Source: Drechslerella dactyloides | Lineage: Eukaryota; Ascomycota; Orbiliomycetes; Orbiliales; Orbiliaceae | DNA: 64,000 bases | Direction: 5' to 3' | Assembly: GCA_020064725.1 (NCBI GenBank) | Contig: JAGTWJ010000002.1 | Span: 1,364,001-1,428,000, forward strand | Shown: in pieces, positions 12,230 to 24,596 of the stretch | How the letters are laid out: every line of letters starts with the position of its first letter | Position numbering within the stretch: position 1 is the stretch's first letter | Position numbers and translations under genes: made by a program | The notes under the pieces: model-generated | The model's input: only the letters and a program-made list of their open reading frames with translations | What the model was told of the DNA's origin: nothing | The model's database searches: none

Positions 12230-13222
12230 ATGCAAGAGAAATATAAGAGGTACGGGGCCGTCTACGAGCCGGGTTTCGATCCGACGCGGTCCTCTTTCGT
12301 AGGCCGACCCCGCCCTACCTCATATATACGTTCATCCATCCCGCGGGCTCCCTCAACCAGGCCTTCATCTATACAGCGGCCCATTTCATCTATACATCGG
12401 CCACTTTCATCGATATCCCAGCCAATTTCGACGATATCCCGGCCTATTTCATCGATATCCAGGCCCTCATCCATCCAGCGACCCATCTCGTCCAGACCGT
12501 CGTCCACGCTACCAGCTGCCTATTCGCCGCCACCGTATTCCATTAGGCTGCCCCAGGCGCCACGCCCCGCTCACGTCTCTGAAGAGATTTCCAGCATTCA
12601 GCCTGACATTACTAGCATATTGTATCCTGGTTACGTCGATGGCTCGAACGAAAGACAGAATTTGCCTAGTAAGTTCTCATATTTTCGCGATTCTCGTCTT
12701 ATTACCATAGGGCGATCGTAGCGCGGGATATACGTATACGATTGAATAAAAATAGACAAGTTCTTTTTGCATTCATTGCGCTAATGCTGACTTTATGGCG
12801 CCCTAGTCGACCCAACCTACCGCGCACACCGCCGCCTGGTGCGCACTGGGATTGCAACCACCGTCCTCTTCGTCATCGCTTTCCTGACCTGGTCGATTTG
12901 TTTCCCGCTCGCCCTCTTCGATCTACGTCCGCTCTTAACACCAGCAGATCGACGCAAGGCCCGCATCGCACAAACAGCAGCACTTGCTGCAGCGGCACTG
13001 CTGTATATTGTCCGCGGCCTCGTCAACCTGCGTGTTAGAGCTTTCATTGGGCGATTACTACGCATCAAGAAGCCGTTGGGATGCACGCAGCTTGCGCACC
13101 ATGACGTTTGCTTCAATCAACGTTATTTATTCTACGGAGGATGGGGTTTGGAGCTGGCGATTGCGTCGATATTGCTAATGGAAGCGATACTTTGTGCATT
13201 TACATGGACCATCAAACTCTAG
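12230..13222 (+). CDS. Three-helix membrane protein with Ser/Ile/Pro heptapeptide repeats
   Basis: Two exons, 12230-12668 and 12807-13222, encode 284 residues. The intron (138 bp) starts GTAAGT, has a GCTGAC branch motif and ends CCCTAG; the join restores one frame (ATC, Ile147). The N-terminal half is soluble and proline/serine-rich. About residues 47-87 carry imperfect seven-residue repeats of the type S-I-x-x-P-I-S. The C-terminal half has three hydrophobic segments at about 162-184, 200-220 and 258-280. A short basic loop joins helices 1 and 2, and a longer one with Cys and His residues joins helices 2 and 3. The topology suggests a small fungal integral membrane protein with a disordered cytosolic tail, but I cannot assign a function. 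It is convergent with glutamate dehydrogenase, with 392 bases between stop codons. Confidence 0.8.
12368..12490 (+). repeat. Coding 21-bp imperfect tandem repeat
   Basis: About six degenerate 21-base units inside exon 1 of the membrane protein, each with an ATTTCATC(G/T)ATA-like core, encode the heptapeptide S-I-x-x-P-I/L-S. Units differ mainly at the two residues after Ile (QR, HR, SQ, SR). Such arrays change copy number readily, so length differences between strains are likely. Confidence 0.75.
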
Positions 13223-13614
13223 TCTCTATGTCTACACTGTCATATCCCTTTTCCTTTATTTCCTTTTCTTTTGTTCCAGAGAATGTCTAACAGTCAAAAC
13301 TGCTCTATTCAGCGATTTGTTCTCCCTCCCCTCATCCCCAGATTATCATATATCAGGTGGACGCATTGATGGCGTCTTTTTTTACCTTCGTTCTTTGATA
13401 CAATAACCCGCAATTTTGAATTTCTGTTTTCTCCTGAATAGTTACACCGATATCGCAATGTTTCTGATTCATAACATTCAATTCATTGTAAATACTATTG
13501 TGCGAAGATATTATCCAGGCTATACAGCAACTATATTTATGAACAAGAACGCCCCCCGCCGTACCGACCTTTAATCCGTCCTAGCTATAAAAGTGAAACA
13601 TTCGACGCCTAAAT
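13223..13614. other. Convergent intergenic region
   Basis: This gap holds the 3' ends of the membrane-protein gene and of glutamate dehydrogenase. The first 200 bases are T/C-rich on the plus strand, as expected for the 3' untranslated region of the upstream gene. No open frame of interest is present. Confidence 0.5.
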
Positions 13615-15209
13615 CTAGTACCAGTCACCATGGTTATGCATCGCCTCGATGACTTTCACGAAGCCAGCAATATTCGCCCCACCGACCAACGATGGAAGTT
13701 CTCCATCCTTTGCAGGTATGTAATCCTTCGCGGTCGACAAGCAGGTCTCAAACCCGGTCTTCATGATACTTGCAAGCTTAGCGTCAACTTCCTCGAATGT
13801 CCAGCTCACGCGCGCTGAGTTCTGCGCCATCTCAAGTCCGGACACCGCTACACCGCCCATGTTTGCTGCCTTACCAGGAGCGTACCAGATCTCACCGCCT
13901 TCCTTCCGGTTGGCTTCGAAGACATCGATAGCGCCCTGCGTGGAACCCATGTTTGACCCTTCCGCAATATACTTGCATCCAGCAGCAATAAGCCCCTCAG
14001 CTTCCTCCTTTGAGACTTCATTTTGAGTCGCAGAAGGCAGCGCAACGTCCACGGCACCGACCTGCAGCCATGGTCGAACTTCAGGGATGTACTTGTACTT
14101 GGCACTGAAGTCCGCATCGGCGGCATGTATATCGGTAAGATAACCGTGCTTGTGCTTGAGCGTTGCGATTTTCTCAACATCATCCTTTGAGAGCGACTTG
14201 ACGCCCTCAGTGAGGACTATCGAGCCCTTGGAATCCGAGAGAGATACGACATCGCCACCTAGCTCGAGTACCTTGAGGGCTGCGTATTGTGCGACATTGC
14301 CAGAGCCGGAAATCGCGACACGCTTGCCAGTGAAGGACTCCGCGCCATTCGTACGGTACTTGATCATATGGTTGACAAACTGCCCAATAGAAGCCCATTA
14401 GTATTATAGTACGACTATAATATGTGAACAATGATGATACACTTACGTAGACAAGACCGTATCCCGTAGCTTCCGGGCGAGTAAGGGAGCCGCCCCAGGT
14501 AGCACCCTTACCGGTCAGCACGCCCTCCCAGAGATTCCTGTAAGCCTTGTAGGCGCCGAAGAGGTAGCCGATCTCACGGCCGCCAACGCCAATGTCACCA
14601 GCCGGAACATCAGTGTCCGCGCCAATATGCTTTGATAGCTCCCGCATGAAAGCCTGGCAGAATCGTCGGATCTCATTATCGCTGCGGCCTTTAGGATCAA
14701 AGTCCGCTCCGCCTTTGCCACCACCCATGCTCACTAGATGCAAATCACAAAGTTAGTCTGCTGAGGATTCATTTTTGTGAGCTTGGGGCATTAAGGTCTC
14801 AAAGAGCTTACATCCGGTGAGCGCATTCTTGAAGATCTGCTCGAAGCCCAAGAACTTGAGGATAGAGAGATTGACGGATGGGTGGAATCGAAGACCGCCC
14901 TTGTACGGGCCCAAGGCAGAGTTGAATTGAACCCGGAATCCCCTGCCATGCGACACGAAAGTCAGCCTTGGAGTCGTCGGACGTTATAGGAGTAACATAT
15001 TATGATGTTAAAGCTGACCTGTTGACCTGAAGTTCGCCCTTGTCGTCCTCCCAGACAACCCGGAACTGAATCACGCGCTCTGGAATAGAGACGACCTTAA
15101 GGCCAGTTTTGTATTCTGGGTGCTTCTCAAAGAGACTACTAGCTTCGAGAGTGGAGACAAGCTCGTTGTAGGCCTGCTCGAACTCTGGCTCGGATGGGAG
15201 GTTGGACAT
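13615..15209 (-). CDS. gdhA: NADP-specific glutamate dehydrogenase
   Basis: Four exons (15209-15019, 14942-14812, 14733-14447, 14379-13615) encode 457 residues, the normal length for fungal enzymes. Introns are 76, 78 and 67 bp, with branch motifs CTGAC, CTAAC and CTAAT. The enzyme makes L-glutamate from 2-oxoglutarate, ammonium and NADPH, the main route of ammonium assimilation in the cytosol. Substrate-site motifs are intact: GPYKGG (Lys78), MGGGKGG with the catalytic Lys114, and PAGDIGVGGREIG with Asp154. The NADP-binding Rossmann fold is marked by SGSGNVAQ near residues 227-234. The N terminus MSNLPSEPEFEQAY is almost identical to the Neurospora am protein as I recall it. The upstream region carries GATA motifs, fitting control by an AreA/NIT2-type nitrogen regulator (inference). 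The symbol gdhA follows Aspergillus usage; the Neurospora name is am. Confidence 0.97.
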
Positions 15210-15401
15210 TGTGACAAATATATTTATATGCTAGTAACGTTATAACACTTGAGGCGTGTGTTTTCGTATGCCTATCCGATATCCGGAAATCGACTTTCTG
15301 GGCACTGAGTAAGTGGTTGCCTAGCCGGTTTGCTGCTGATCTTCGAGTAGTGCTGGACGGGTTTCTTGGTAAGCCTGGTGTAGAGAGGAACAAGAACCAG
15401 C

Positions 15402-15536
15402 GATAGCTTGGTCCATCGTTTATATACACAGAATTCTACTGTTCTTATCACATATTAGAAAACGGTTTCTGTAACGGACGCGCTGTAAAGGAACTGTATT
15501 CGGCGTCTTAAAAAACTCGGAAGAACGATATCTCTA
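15402..15536. promoter_or_regulatory. Candidate GATA-factor sites and TATA box of glutamate dehydrogenase
   Basis: On the minus strand TGATAAG (plus 15444-15450) fits the HGATAR consensus bound by AreA/NIT2. Further matches are CGATAG on the plus strand at about 15401-15406 and CGATAG on the minus strand near 15531-15536. TATATAAA on the minus strand (plus 15419-15426) is about 210 bases before the ATG and is a reasonable TATA box. AreA control of NADP-GDH genes is established in relatives; use of these exact sites is inference. Confidence 0.4.
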
Positions 15537-15549
15537 TCGCTTCTCTTCT

Positions 15550-18197
15550 TTAGTGCAGGCGAAGCCTTTTACAACATGCGTGGATAAATCGATATGCTCG
15601 CGGGGTTTCCGTGTTTGGACAAGTAGAAAGTTCGGGCTGGTGGAGGGGTACCATGTCGCGCATGTCGTCCCCCACGCTGTATGCAGGTAAAGATGCAGAA
15701 CGGACGAAATATCCCAGCTTGATCAGTGCAAGCTTTCTCCGAGGCGATACCAAGGTGAAGAACGTTCAATTGATCAAGGGCATCTGGAGAACCCATAGCT
15801 ACGACCAAACTATCATTCCTATTCTTCCCGAGCGGATGCTTGACGAGCAGAAGATGCACTTCTCAAACTAGATGCTCAGCGCATGCACGACACCCACGCG
15901 AGTTTGCCGAGAGAAGGTTTGGCGACTGGGCAATCTTCGCCGACAACAAAATTTCTTTCTCCTTAGCGGCATGCAGACGAGCTGTGTTCCATGACACCTT
16001 ATCAGACAAACATTTTATCGCCGCAAGTGCGGGATGTCTCGTCGCCCTATTTTCGTGTCTCAAGGGAACCGATACTTATTCGTGTAAACCCGGGCTGACG
16101 AGGCCGCCCGAAAATTCCAGGCCGATATCGCATCAGACCTAGCTAAGAGCAAGCTGAACCGAACGGCCCTCCACGCTCAAACCCGGCTCTGTCGGCGAGT
16201 ACCTGAGCAAATTTTCCACCGTTCAGGTAGCCTAACGGGTCAAGCTTTTTATTTGATTCGAGAACGCTCGCCGGGCTTGCGGTTAGATGTTACGCCCACC
16301 AAACTTGCAATTGTCGCGGTCTCGTGCGAGATATCATCCGCCCATCCCCTCACGTTATACGTTCGCATAACAGCTACGTAAGTAAGGGATGCTTGTAATA
16401 CGCCGATCTCACACTCGTGAACCTGCCAACTCCCCTGCTCGTGTGAGTGCTCTCGGCTTTCTGCGCGGAGCCTCGTTTCCGGCGACCCGGGCCAGCCGAG
16501 AGATCTGATTAGATAAACCTGGGACGAAACTGCAGTTAGCTGTATGAGCAAACTGCTTCGCTTCGTTCCGTGGTCTGACCTTTGAGCCCAAACTTTGAAA
16601 GTTGGAAGCAAAGCTTTGACCTGCAGCGGGTACCATCGTAGACACAGGGTGCCAACATACGGCTTTTATTCGAACTCGGATGCACTTGCACGATGTTACG
16701 ACGGAGAGTCAAGAGCGCTGGACGACATGCAGCGTCTTGATTCGAGACCTGGCCAGGGTAGGATTTGAGACTAAATTAGAGATTTGTCTCGAACGATGCC
16801 CCACTTGCCATGCATGCGAGTTTTCGATCTTATATCCCCGAAGTTAACGACAAAGCGATAATTCCATTGTCCACGAATCCAGAACATACGATTTGCGCAT
16901 ATACCTCAGCGCGAGCGGGGAGTTTTCCTGCGAACGAGAATCTCACACGTTGATGGATCCGAAGCTAGAACAGGGCACGTGGATGAATACGAACAGAATA
17001 CGTATCGATATAAACGTGCATGCGAAACAGTCGCGAATCAAAATCCCTACGAGACTCATTCTTCTTATCACTATGCATGTCTCACTTGTTGTTCTGGTTG
17101 ACTTGTGTCTCGCGTTCGAGCCACAACGCCCATTATTATATCGTTATCTCCGTGATACAAGATTTAGCTTCTGGACTGTGTAACGCGAGAACTTTAGCAC
17201 TAAATAAGCTCTACCCGTCTGTGGGCCACGACCGGCCGAGGTGCCTCGATTACATTGATCTTACGTATACAATCACGCAAGCGCCTCTGCATGTGCATGC
17301 GGCAAGCCGCTCACATGCCGCTCACATGTCACAGGTCACATATATGGCTGACTGGGGCGGCCGCGTTAATCCCGTTAGACTGTTAGCCCTGAACGAATCG
17401 ACGGTATGGGGCGAGTGTCCGAGTACCTTGGCCGATCCTGCGGCTGGTACCCTGCGGTTGCGATTGCGAGAGACCCGACTCGCAAGTTGTTTGTGGCTAC
17501 GAGTGGCTTTTGGCATCGTTCCCTATTGATTGGCTGGGAATTGAGATTCACAAGACTGGTGGCGATTGGTGGCCTACACGGAGATCACAAAACGGACTGT
17601 CAAGATTGGTAAACGGGGATATTCCAACTAGGCGCCTGCGAACCAGCACTGCCTGTTTCCATTATATTTCTCTTTGTTAAGAAAACGAAAGGGGGAAAAG
17701 ATCAAGTAGATGCCTGATTGGGGAGTCAATCATGATCAGGCAGTTAACGATAGGCCCAGTTATTCCGAATACATATCACGCATCGTTATCAGCCGCTAAA
17801 TTACAAGAACATCAAAGTGTCGCTAAGGCAGGTGGGGTGCAAATCGCAAAAAAAGAATATAGTGGAGCACACGGACAAAGCGACAGTGTCAAATCGTAAT
17901 ATAGGAAGGAAACGGGGATCAAATGCGGACTGATTGCGACTGCGACTTTCGCATGAGAGCCGCTATAAGTGGCGTCTCCTTGCTTGTTGCATTTTCGGGG
18001 CTCCAACGCAGCCGCCGGGGGAATTCGGCATGTTGCGGCCTCGCAACAGCGTTTTTGTTGGTCGCCAACAGGACAGAGTGACAAGAGCGGTGACTAAGAG
18101 CGCGATGCCGCGTCATTTTTGTCTGTCCGCGCTCGGAAACATCCAATCCTCAAGAGCGAGCCTAGTCAATCGGTTTGCTCGATTAGCACCGCGCCTT
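15550..18197. other. Gene-free region
   Basis: No convincing gene. Several frames of 80-170 codons overlap in different phases (for example at 17020-17529) but show no recognisable motif and no supporting splice structure. CCGCTCACATG occurs twice in tandem near 17307-17330. Confidence 0.5.
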
Positions 18198-18761
18198 CTA
18201 GTGGTCCAGATCGCTGTAACGTACGTACCAATCGCTCCAGGATGCCTCTGCCGCTCGGACTTCCGCCTCAACCACGTTGTCCAGGGGTCGTAAGAAGGGA
18301 ATAGCTTCGTCAGAAACCTGGTCGTACTCTTTCTTGACGTTCGACCAACCGCCGCTCTTTGCAGCGAACAGGAAGTTTCTCCGTTCGCTCTCGTGCATCG
18401 GGCCGATGCCCAAAGCCCAGTCGTCCCCAAACCAGCCGTGGAGAATTCCGGGCTTATCAAACCCGGTCGCGACTAGTCGCCTGATGTAAGGAATCAAGGA
18501 AACCCAGACCTGGTTTCTGGTGCGAGACGAGCCAGGAGCACCCGGGGAAGACGGGGGGACGTTGATGTACTCGTTCGCTGGCTCAGCCTGTTGATACGGC
18601 AGGCGAATGTTCAAAAAGGCCGCTAGCGCTTGGCACGGGTACGAGTGCTGCGCTGTGTTGAGAAAGTATTTGAGGCAGGATTGATAGTGAGGATACCAGG
18701 CAATTATGTCGAACCGTGGCCGATCCGACTGGGTCGGACTACCGTGACCTGAGTACGACAT
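18198..18761 (-). CDS. Small conserved fungal protein of unknown function
   Basis: A single exon of 187 residues. The sequence has the look of a folded, conserved protein: RFDIIAWYPHYQSC near the N terminus, then YFLNTAQHSYPCQALAAF, a central Pro/Ser-rich loop, SLIPYIRRLVATG, the aromatic GWFGDDWALGIGP segment, and ERRNFLFAAKSGGW. From memory this resembles a family widespread in Eurotiomycetes and other Pezizomycotina that annotation pipelines sometimes label 'Ilp is an apoptosis inhibitor'. That label has no functional support that I know of, so no role is claimed. It has no signal peptide or membrane helix. The start has A at -3. It stands alone: the nearest genes are about 3 kb (glutamate dehydrogenase) and 7 kb (Med5) away. 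Confidence 0.75.
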   Translation of the reverse strand: MSYSGHGSPTQSDRPRFDIIAWYPHYQSCLKYFLNTAQHSYPCQALAAFLNIRLPYQQAEPANEYINVPPSSPGAPGSSRTRNQVWVSLIPYIRRLVATGFDKPGILHGWFGDDWALGIGPMHESERRNFLFAAKSGGWSNVKKEYDQVSDEAIPFLRPLDNVVEAEVRAAEASWSDWYVRYSDLDH

Positions 18762-21700
18762 TCTTTTGGTTTCGCCTCGTCGTCGCTAGTGAACTGGGTG
18801 TGTGGTTGTTGGATCTTCTGGCGGCCAGATAGCTAGCAGGGAATAATATCTACGCACGACAGCTGACACGGGAAAAAAAATGGTTAGCCTCCAGATCAAA
18901 ATCAAGGCAGGCTGGAGTAAGATCAAAAATATTTGATGCTACTCTCGCCAATTTAATATTGCAATATATCGACGGCATTATAGGCGAGCGTTGTCCTACC
19001 TTTTTCTGCAAATTTTGCCGATGCTGCTACTTCCCTCACCACAACTTGTACGGGTGGTCCTAAATCGAGCGAAATCGTCAAACCAACAGCTCAACTAGCA
19101 GATTTGACTTCGCTAGAAGCAAGATGAAGAGGACGCAACCTACTGTAATTTTTTTTGCACACTGTCAAGCGTACATGTATACAGCAAAATTGCTATATCT
19201 CACCGTTTGCCGTTCGTTTTGTGTAACGAGATCGGAGCGGTGAACCTCCACAAAACCTGCTCGGCCAACAAATGTCCTCCACGATTAGCATCGCGGCCAC
19301 GTGAATACATTCTGCTGGTCTCGCACCCGAACGGTTTCGACGAGGATAGCACCATTGGCGGATAGAGCAGCGTGGGGAACCAACCTTCAAGCAGGATCAA
19401 CGATATATTGTGGGTGAGATTCGGCTGTTTCGACGGCTAACGGGTCGACCGCGTGTCGTTTGGGCCTATGTTTCAAGGCAAAGTTTGAGGTGGATTGGTA
19501 CTCTGCTACGCTGGTGTGGTAGAGCGGTACGTCTTGTATAAGAAGAGGCAAACTGGCTATGGCCTAGAGGACATGTCACCGTGTGAGGCAGCGGTGAGAC
19601 AGCAAAGACGAGCTGATGTTCGTGGGGTAATATATAGATCTAGAACCCAGATGCGTGATGCCGCTTAAGATGCCTCTTGGAGTGAAGGGGCAGGGGTCTG
19701 CCAGTAGCGTCCGGGTAGCTAGGTGTAAAATTTCTCGTGCTGGGAGGGGGAAGTAAGACCAGCAGGATGTAATGCTTTTTTGGCCGGGTTGAACGGGATC
19801 CAAAGCTGCGGGACAGATATGCAAATGCAGGTGACTCTGGGTGGCCAGGGCGGAGGTAGTCCTCTTGACGCTGGCTCGTTAAAAGATGCAGTATGCGTCC
19901 GTAGAAGCCTAGAGCCCAGATTGGACGGTGGTTCCCGCGGTATACTTGTCTCTGTTAAGGCGTTCAAGATCTTTGTGGGGTCACAGGGACGGAAGGTTGG
20001 GAAGCAGTGGAATCACTTCCAATTCGCGCCATGGTATCAGTCACCATTGGTTTTCGGCTATCACCTGTTTAGCGTTCTCTACAACGGAGGAACTGCGTGT
20101 TAGCATGACACGACTCGCGACTGCAGCAGCCCGGGGGATTATTTCCGACAGTCTCGGGTTCCTGTAAGGTTAAGACAAGAGAAAATCGTGAGGTTTAGGC
20201 GTCGGAGGAATATTCTAACAACTAATTCTTCGAACGCATCCGTGCTTGTTTAACTGCAGTTATTTCTTTTTTCAGGGGAGCGGCAGACACACCCGCTCTG
20301 GAAAAGGAACATGGCGGTTCTCGTTCGCTTTGGAAACCCAATCGTATGTGTGGATGTGATCGTAAAATCACCTGAGCTAAGGGATTTCGTCCAGGCCCTT
20401 TCGCAGCTGCGCTTCCCGCGTGCTTGGGGAACATCATAATTTCCTCCCTCGGAGGGCCACTGATCGTGGAGACCCAATCGATAGGTTCAGATCTCCAATC
20501 AATCGGATCGTACGGTGGAGTCGAGTCCGGTTGACCCATGCGGACTGGGGGGGTCAGTGGCTTTGTGAGTTTGCGTATTATCCTTTTTTTTTATTTTTTT
20601 CCTCTGTTCCTTCCGCGAGCTCTGAGAGCAAACCAGGATCGGAGCGAGACAAGTGTGTCGAACGCCATCAAGTTTTCCTCACGCACGCACGTACGCACGC
20701 CTTGTTCTGCGTCGCAAGAACTCTTGGGATACGCGAGATTGTTCTGGCCGAGGATTCCGTGCCCGAGATTTCGCTAAAAATCATACAAAACAGGACTGGG
20801 GTCCACATGGGCGACAATGTGAGCAGGTGCTACGTTAACGCAGGAAAGGAAAGGCGCGCATGCCAAAGCTATAGCAGCTAACGTTATTGCATGAGAAATT
20901 CAAGCCGAAAGCATCTGTGCCCCCAAGCCGCAAGTGCGCCGGTGATGAAACAGACAAGCTTGCAGTTCAGCTCGAGTCCGGTGCGGGATGCTCGACCTGG
21001 ATGACGACAGTACGCTATGGAAATTGAGACGCGAAACATCTTTCTGGCGGACCTTCCTTGCGGACCTTCCTTGCTGGCGAAGAATGCCGGCTGTCATCCT
21101 TGATCCCGGACCTTCGCCACTCCGAGTTGGGTGGGGAAGGGGCTGAGCCAGCTGAGCGAGATGAGGCTTAACCTCTCTTTGCGGGTGATCCACGCGGTGA
21201 TTAGCTGGGGGACGCGGCCTGCGATTCGTCCGGCGACGAGCACCTGCAGACGCAGAGCAGCATGTCTCTCAGGAATGGAAATGTTGGCGACAGCGTCCGG
21301 CCCATCGATGGAACTGGAGCCGAGGGGGGTGGAGATGGTCCCTGATGTAAGAGGCCCAGGAGATGGAGATATTGCTGATGGCGTTTATTGGCGGCTTGCT
21401 GATGAATGGTTGTCGAATCCTATCTCGATCACCCTGCCGACCCAGCTGGCCCCGGCCTGGCCAGCCGACCTATGTTTAGCGCGAGATGTCTTTTGCCTCT
21501 GTCTTGCTTAGCTTTCATTTCGATTCGATCGAATCGATCGAGATGTGAGTTTTATTTCCGATGTGGGAAAACCCGGCCGGCAACACAAAACCTCGGTGGA
21601 GCACGCCCACCAGCCACTAAGATCGTGACCGTCGACCGCCAGGCCCGGCCATCCACCCATCCACTCGTCCACTCGTCCATCCACCGCCGCGATGATGTGT

Positions 21701-22266
21701 ATGACACCTTCAGCGAGCGATGGCCGACGGAAATAACCCCCTTTGCCCAGCGGCCGGCAGCGATCTTTCCATTCCCACAGAACCTGCGCCATGGAACCGG
21801 CCTAGAGCTGGTGGAACTCGCCTATCCGGCAAAGACAGAAGAGACGTACGCTGCAGTCGCTCGAATCGATCGCGAAGCTAGCGCTGACTGACAATCATAA
21901 TTTCACCATCCTGCATCCTGTCGAAGACGCGCATGCCACTTGCTTCACCCTTCGAGAATGTGCATGGACGCAAGCTGACCTATGGGCGATAGATGCCTCC
22001 CATGTCTCTCCTGCGCACACCGTTCGTTCAATCTTGTGCTATAGGTGCCCCTGAAGTCCCAGGAGCAAGGCACGAGGTCGCCGTACGCTCGCAGGCTGCA
22101 GGTCGATATTCGCTCAGATGTCCCAGGGGCTTGGACGACCAGCCATCATGGCGACCAATCGTTCGAGGTGGTTGCTCAAATCCGTCGCTGCATCAGGGAC
22201 GGGAAAGGTACTGCAACGGGACTCGAGGGGGCCCTTTTGACTCCATACCATACATACCAGCCTAAA

Positions 22267-22319
22267 CGGACGTCCGCATACGAGGTGCTTGTGACCATGT
22301 CCATGTATACGGACGTCCG
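22267..22319. repeat. Two CGGACGTCCG palindromes 43 bp apart
   Basis: The 10-base palindrome CGGACGTCCG occurs at 22267-22276 and again at 22310-22319. It has the form CGG-N4-CCG, an inverted pair of CGG triplets such as Zn2Cys6 fungal regulators bind. No gene lies close, so a regulatory role is unproven. Confidence 0.5.
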
Positions 22320-22403
22320 TGCTATAGCCATCCATCGAGTCGGCGCGAGACAATCGCATCGATTGCCGAACCATGTCGCAGATCTTGAATCCGACGAGTT
22401 TGT

Positions 22404-22437
22404 CAGCAGCAGCAAGCAGCAGCAGCAGCAGCAGCCT
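22404..22437. repeat. CAG trinucleotide run
   Basis: CAG/AGC units, interrupted once by an extra A, run from 22404 to 22437. The run is not within a supported gene. Confidence 0.75.
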
Positions 22438-24290
22438 GGACACGCGGGCCTTATCACCCACCGACTAAGACCTGAGGGATGAAATTGCGGGACGTAGCCC
22501 GTTAAATTTCCGACAGGGTCGATACACCTGCCTCCGCTCCAATTGGGTAGACTCCACGGATACGGTGGCAATCACCCATATTGAAACTCTTCCCTCGGAG
22601 CCAACCACGTACGGTACACGGGCTCCAAGGATTCCGGCTGTTTGGTTTAGAGTTCAAGGAAAATATGCAAGCTCGCCCGGCTACGAAAGGCTCGATTCGC
22701 GCGTGGCACAATACTCTAGAAAAAGTTGCAGCTCACTAGCTATCCACATGCACTTTGCAGGAGCAGGCCACAGGAAAGGTCTAGGAATGCGGGATATCTT
22801 TGTGCATATGCACTCGGTTCACATTTCCATCAGGGGGCGCTAATCTATCGACCCCAGCAGTATGTTTCCTTGTACTTCAGCTGCTCTGCGCCTGGTTGTT
22901 GGGAAATCATTGGCTCGGCGTGTTACCAAATCATGGCATCATAGAATCCATGATGCTGGGCACGGTCGAGGGATATCGGGTTTGAGATAGAGCATTCAGC
23001 TGGTGTGTACACCCCGTGCTTGCATCTTAGGCTAGCATCGTCCGACGTCGCTGCACATCCTCTACCGTTTGGTTCAGAGACACTATCGATGAGTAAGGTA
23101 AGTGCGTTTGGTTCTTTGGCTTCTTTTTCCTCGTCGACTCGTGTGCACTAATTTCCTGCATGACAGTATGGACATGAAGGCAAATTGCGATAGCTGCAGC
23201 TGCAGAAACGCCCAGCTGCCAGTTGGACGGTGTGTGAAAACGCTCCAGCAGCCATCAGGGGGGTCCATGATTATAGTCTATTGGTGCAGTAGCCTCGACG
23301 TGCGTGACGCACTGATATTGTCTCAGCACGAGTCCGCCGTGTTATCCTCCCGAGCAAGCCTCCAGGACGGCATGCACGCCGTCCCATGCACACTGTCTCC
23401 TGCTAACATTTAGTCTCGAGACATTCTTAACCGGCCCTATCGACAGTTCGAACCCCCTCCCCAAAACCTTCGGCACCCGCTTTCTTCTTCCGGCCCCAAT
23501 CATTCCGGATTTCTCTGGTGTGCATGTGTGCGCACACGAGCCAAGGTTGCGACATGATTGCAATCCAACCGCGTTAACCGTCGTGCCCTTGTCTCGCATT
23601 CAGCTTCTCGGGTTTCGTTCCGTTGAGACAGACGACCACCGACTTCCATGGCGAGGGAGCAGCACGCTAGCCTCGAGCCGTTCCTTTCCCAACGGTGGAG
23701 TGTCTCTGCAACGGTCAGCTGGACGACGCATGCAAGTGCACGCTGCGAATGCCTGTGCATTCCTCGACGAACGACTGGCCGCAATCACGATCCCGTACTG
23801 CATGCGCGATTGGCCTGGGAGTGCGAGCAGACTGGGAAAATGCCGAGCTGAGGACCGCCCTGAAATCCTGCTTGTTGGGGGCTGTCGGACGACCCACCTG
23901 GACCCCAAGACCAGGTTGGCCTGAAGCTTGGGTCGACAGAGGTCGGACTGTCGGCGGTGGATCGGCCGTTCTGTTTGCCTTTAAGGTGAGTAAGGTGGTG
24001 GTGGTGGTGCTGCATCATGCAAGCAACGGTGGAGAACAAGGTTACGATCGAGTCGAGCTGCACGACGATGGGGTCGTATCAGCAGCCGTTACGGGCCTAG
24101 CTAGCCTCGGACTCCGATTTTCGGGTGTCGCTGAGACTGTGCACTGTCAACGATGCAGCCATCCATACCCGGCCGAGCTTATTTCCTCGCTCGCTCGTCT
24201 CGTCTCTCTAGCGCCGGTGACATGCGCCTCTACCTGCTGAGCTCACGGACGGAGCAAACTCGGTCGTTTCGTTCGTTTCTTCAGCCCGCT

Positions 24291-24320
24291 TGTATGTAAT
24301 GTAATGTAATGTACATGTAC
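24291..24320. repeat. GTAAT microsatellite next to a GTACATGTAC palindrome
   Basis: About four units of a TGTAA-type 5-base repeat (24291-24312) run into the palindrome GTACATGTAC (24311-24320). This is a simple non-coding repeat. Confidence 0.7.
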
Positions 24321-24596
24321 GTGGCCTGACCCTGTTCATCAATCGGAAGTGAGGATTGATGGCCATGGAGGATATCTTTGCTGACAACTCGGGCTTAGTT
24401 TCTCGCGGGTTTGTCATTGATATTTGGGATTATTAATAATGAGGCGTCGGTAATAGGCGATATGAAGCAGCATTACAAGCTGCGTTATATACAGGGTGAA
24501 GTCGGACGATGATTGATGGAGGTTGTTATGAGGAAGCCACCTCGCATGCATGGTGGATTCACTGGCGTCTCGAGACAGAGAACCCTGATGCCAGAC

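Noticed and set aside
23430..23470. A GTTCGAACCCC motif resembling a tRNA B box
   Set aside because: There is no matching A box, acceptor stem or anticodon arm at the required spacing on either strand. I found no tRNA or rRNA gene in the window.
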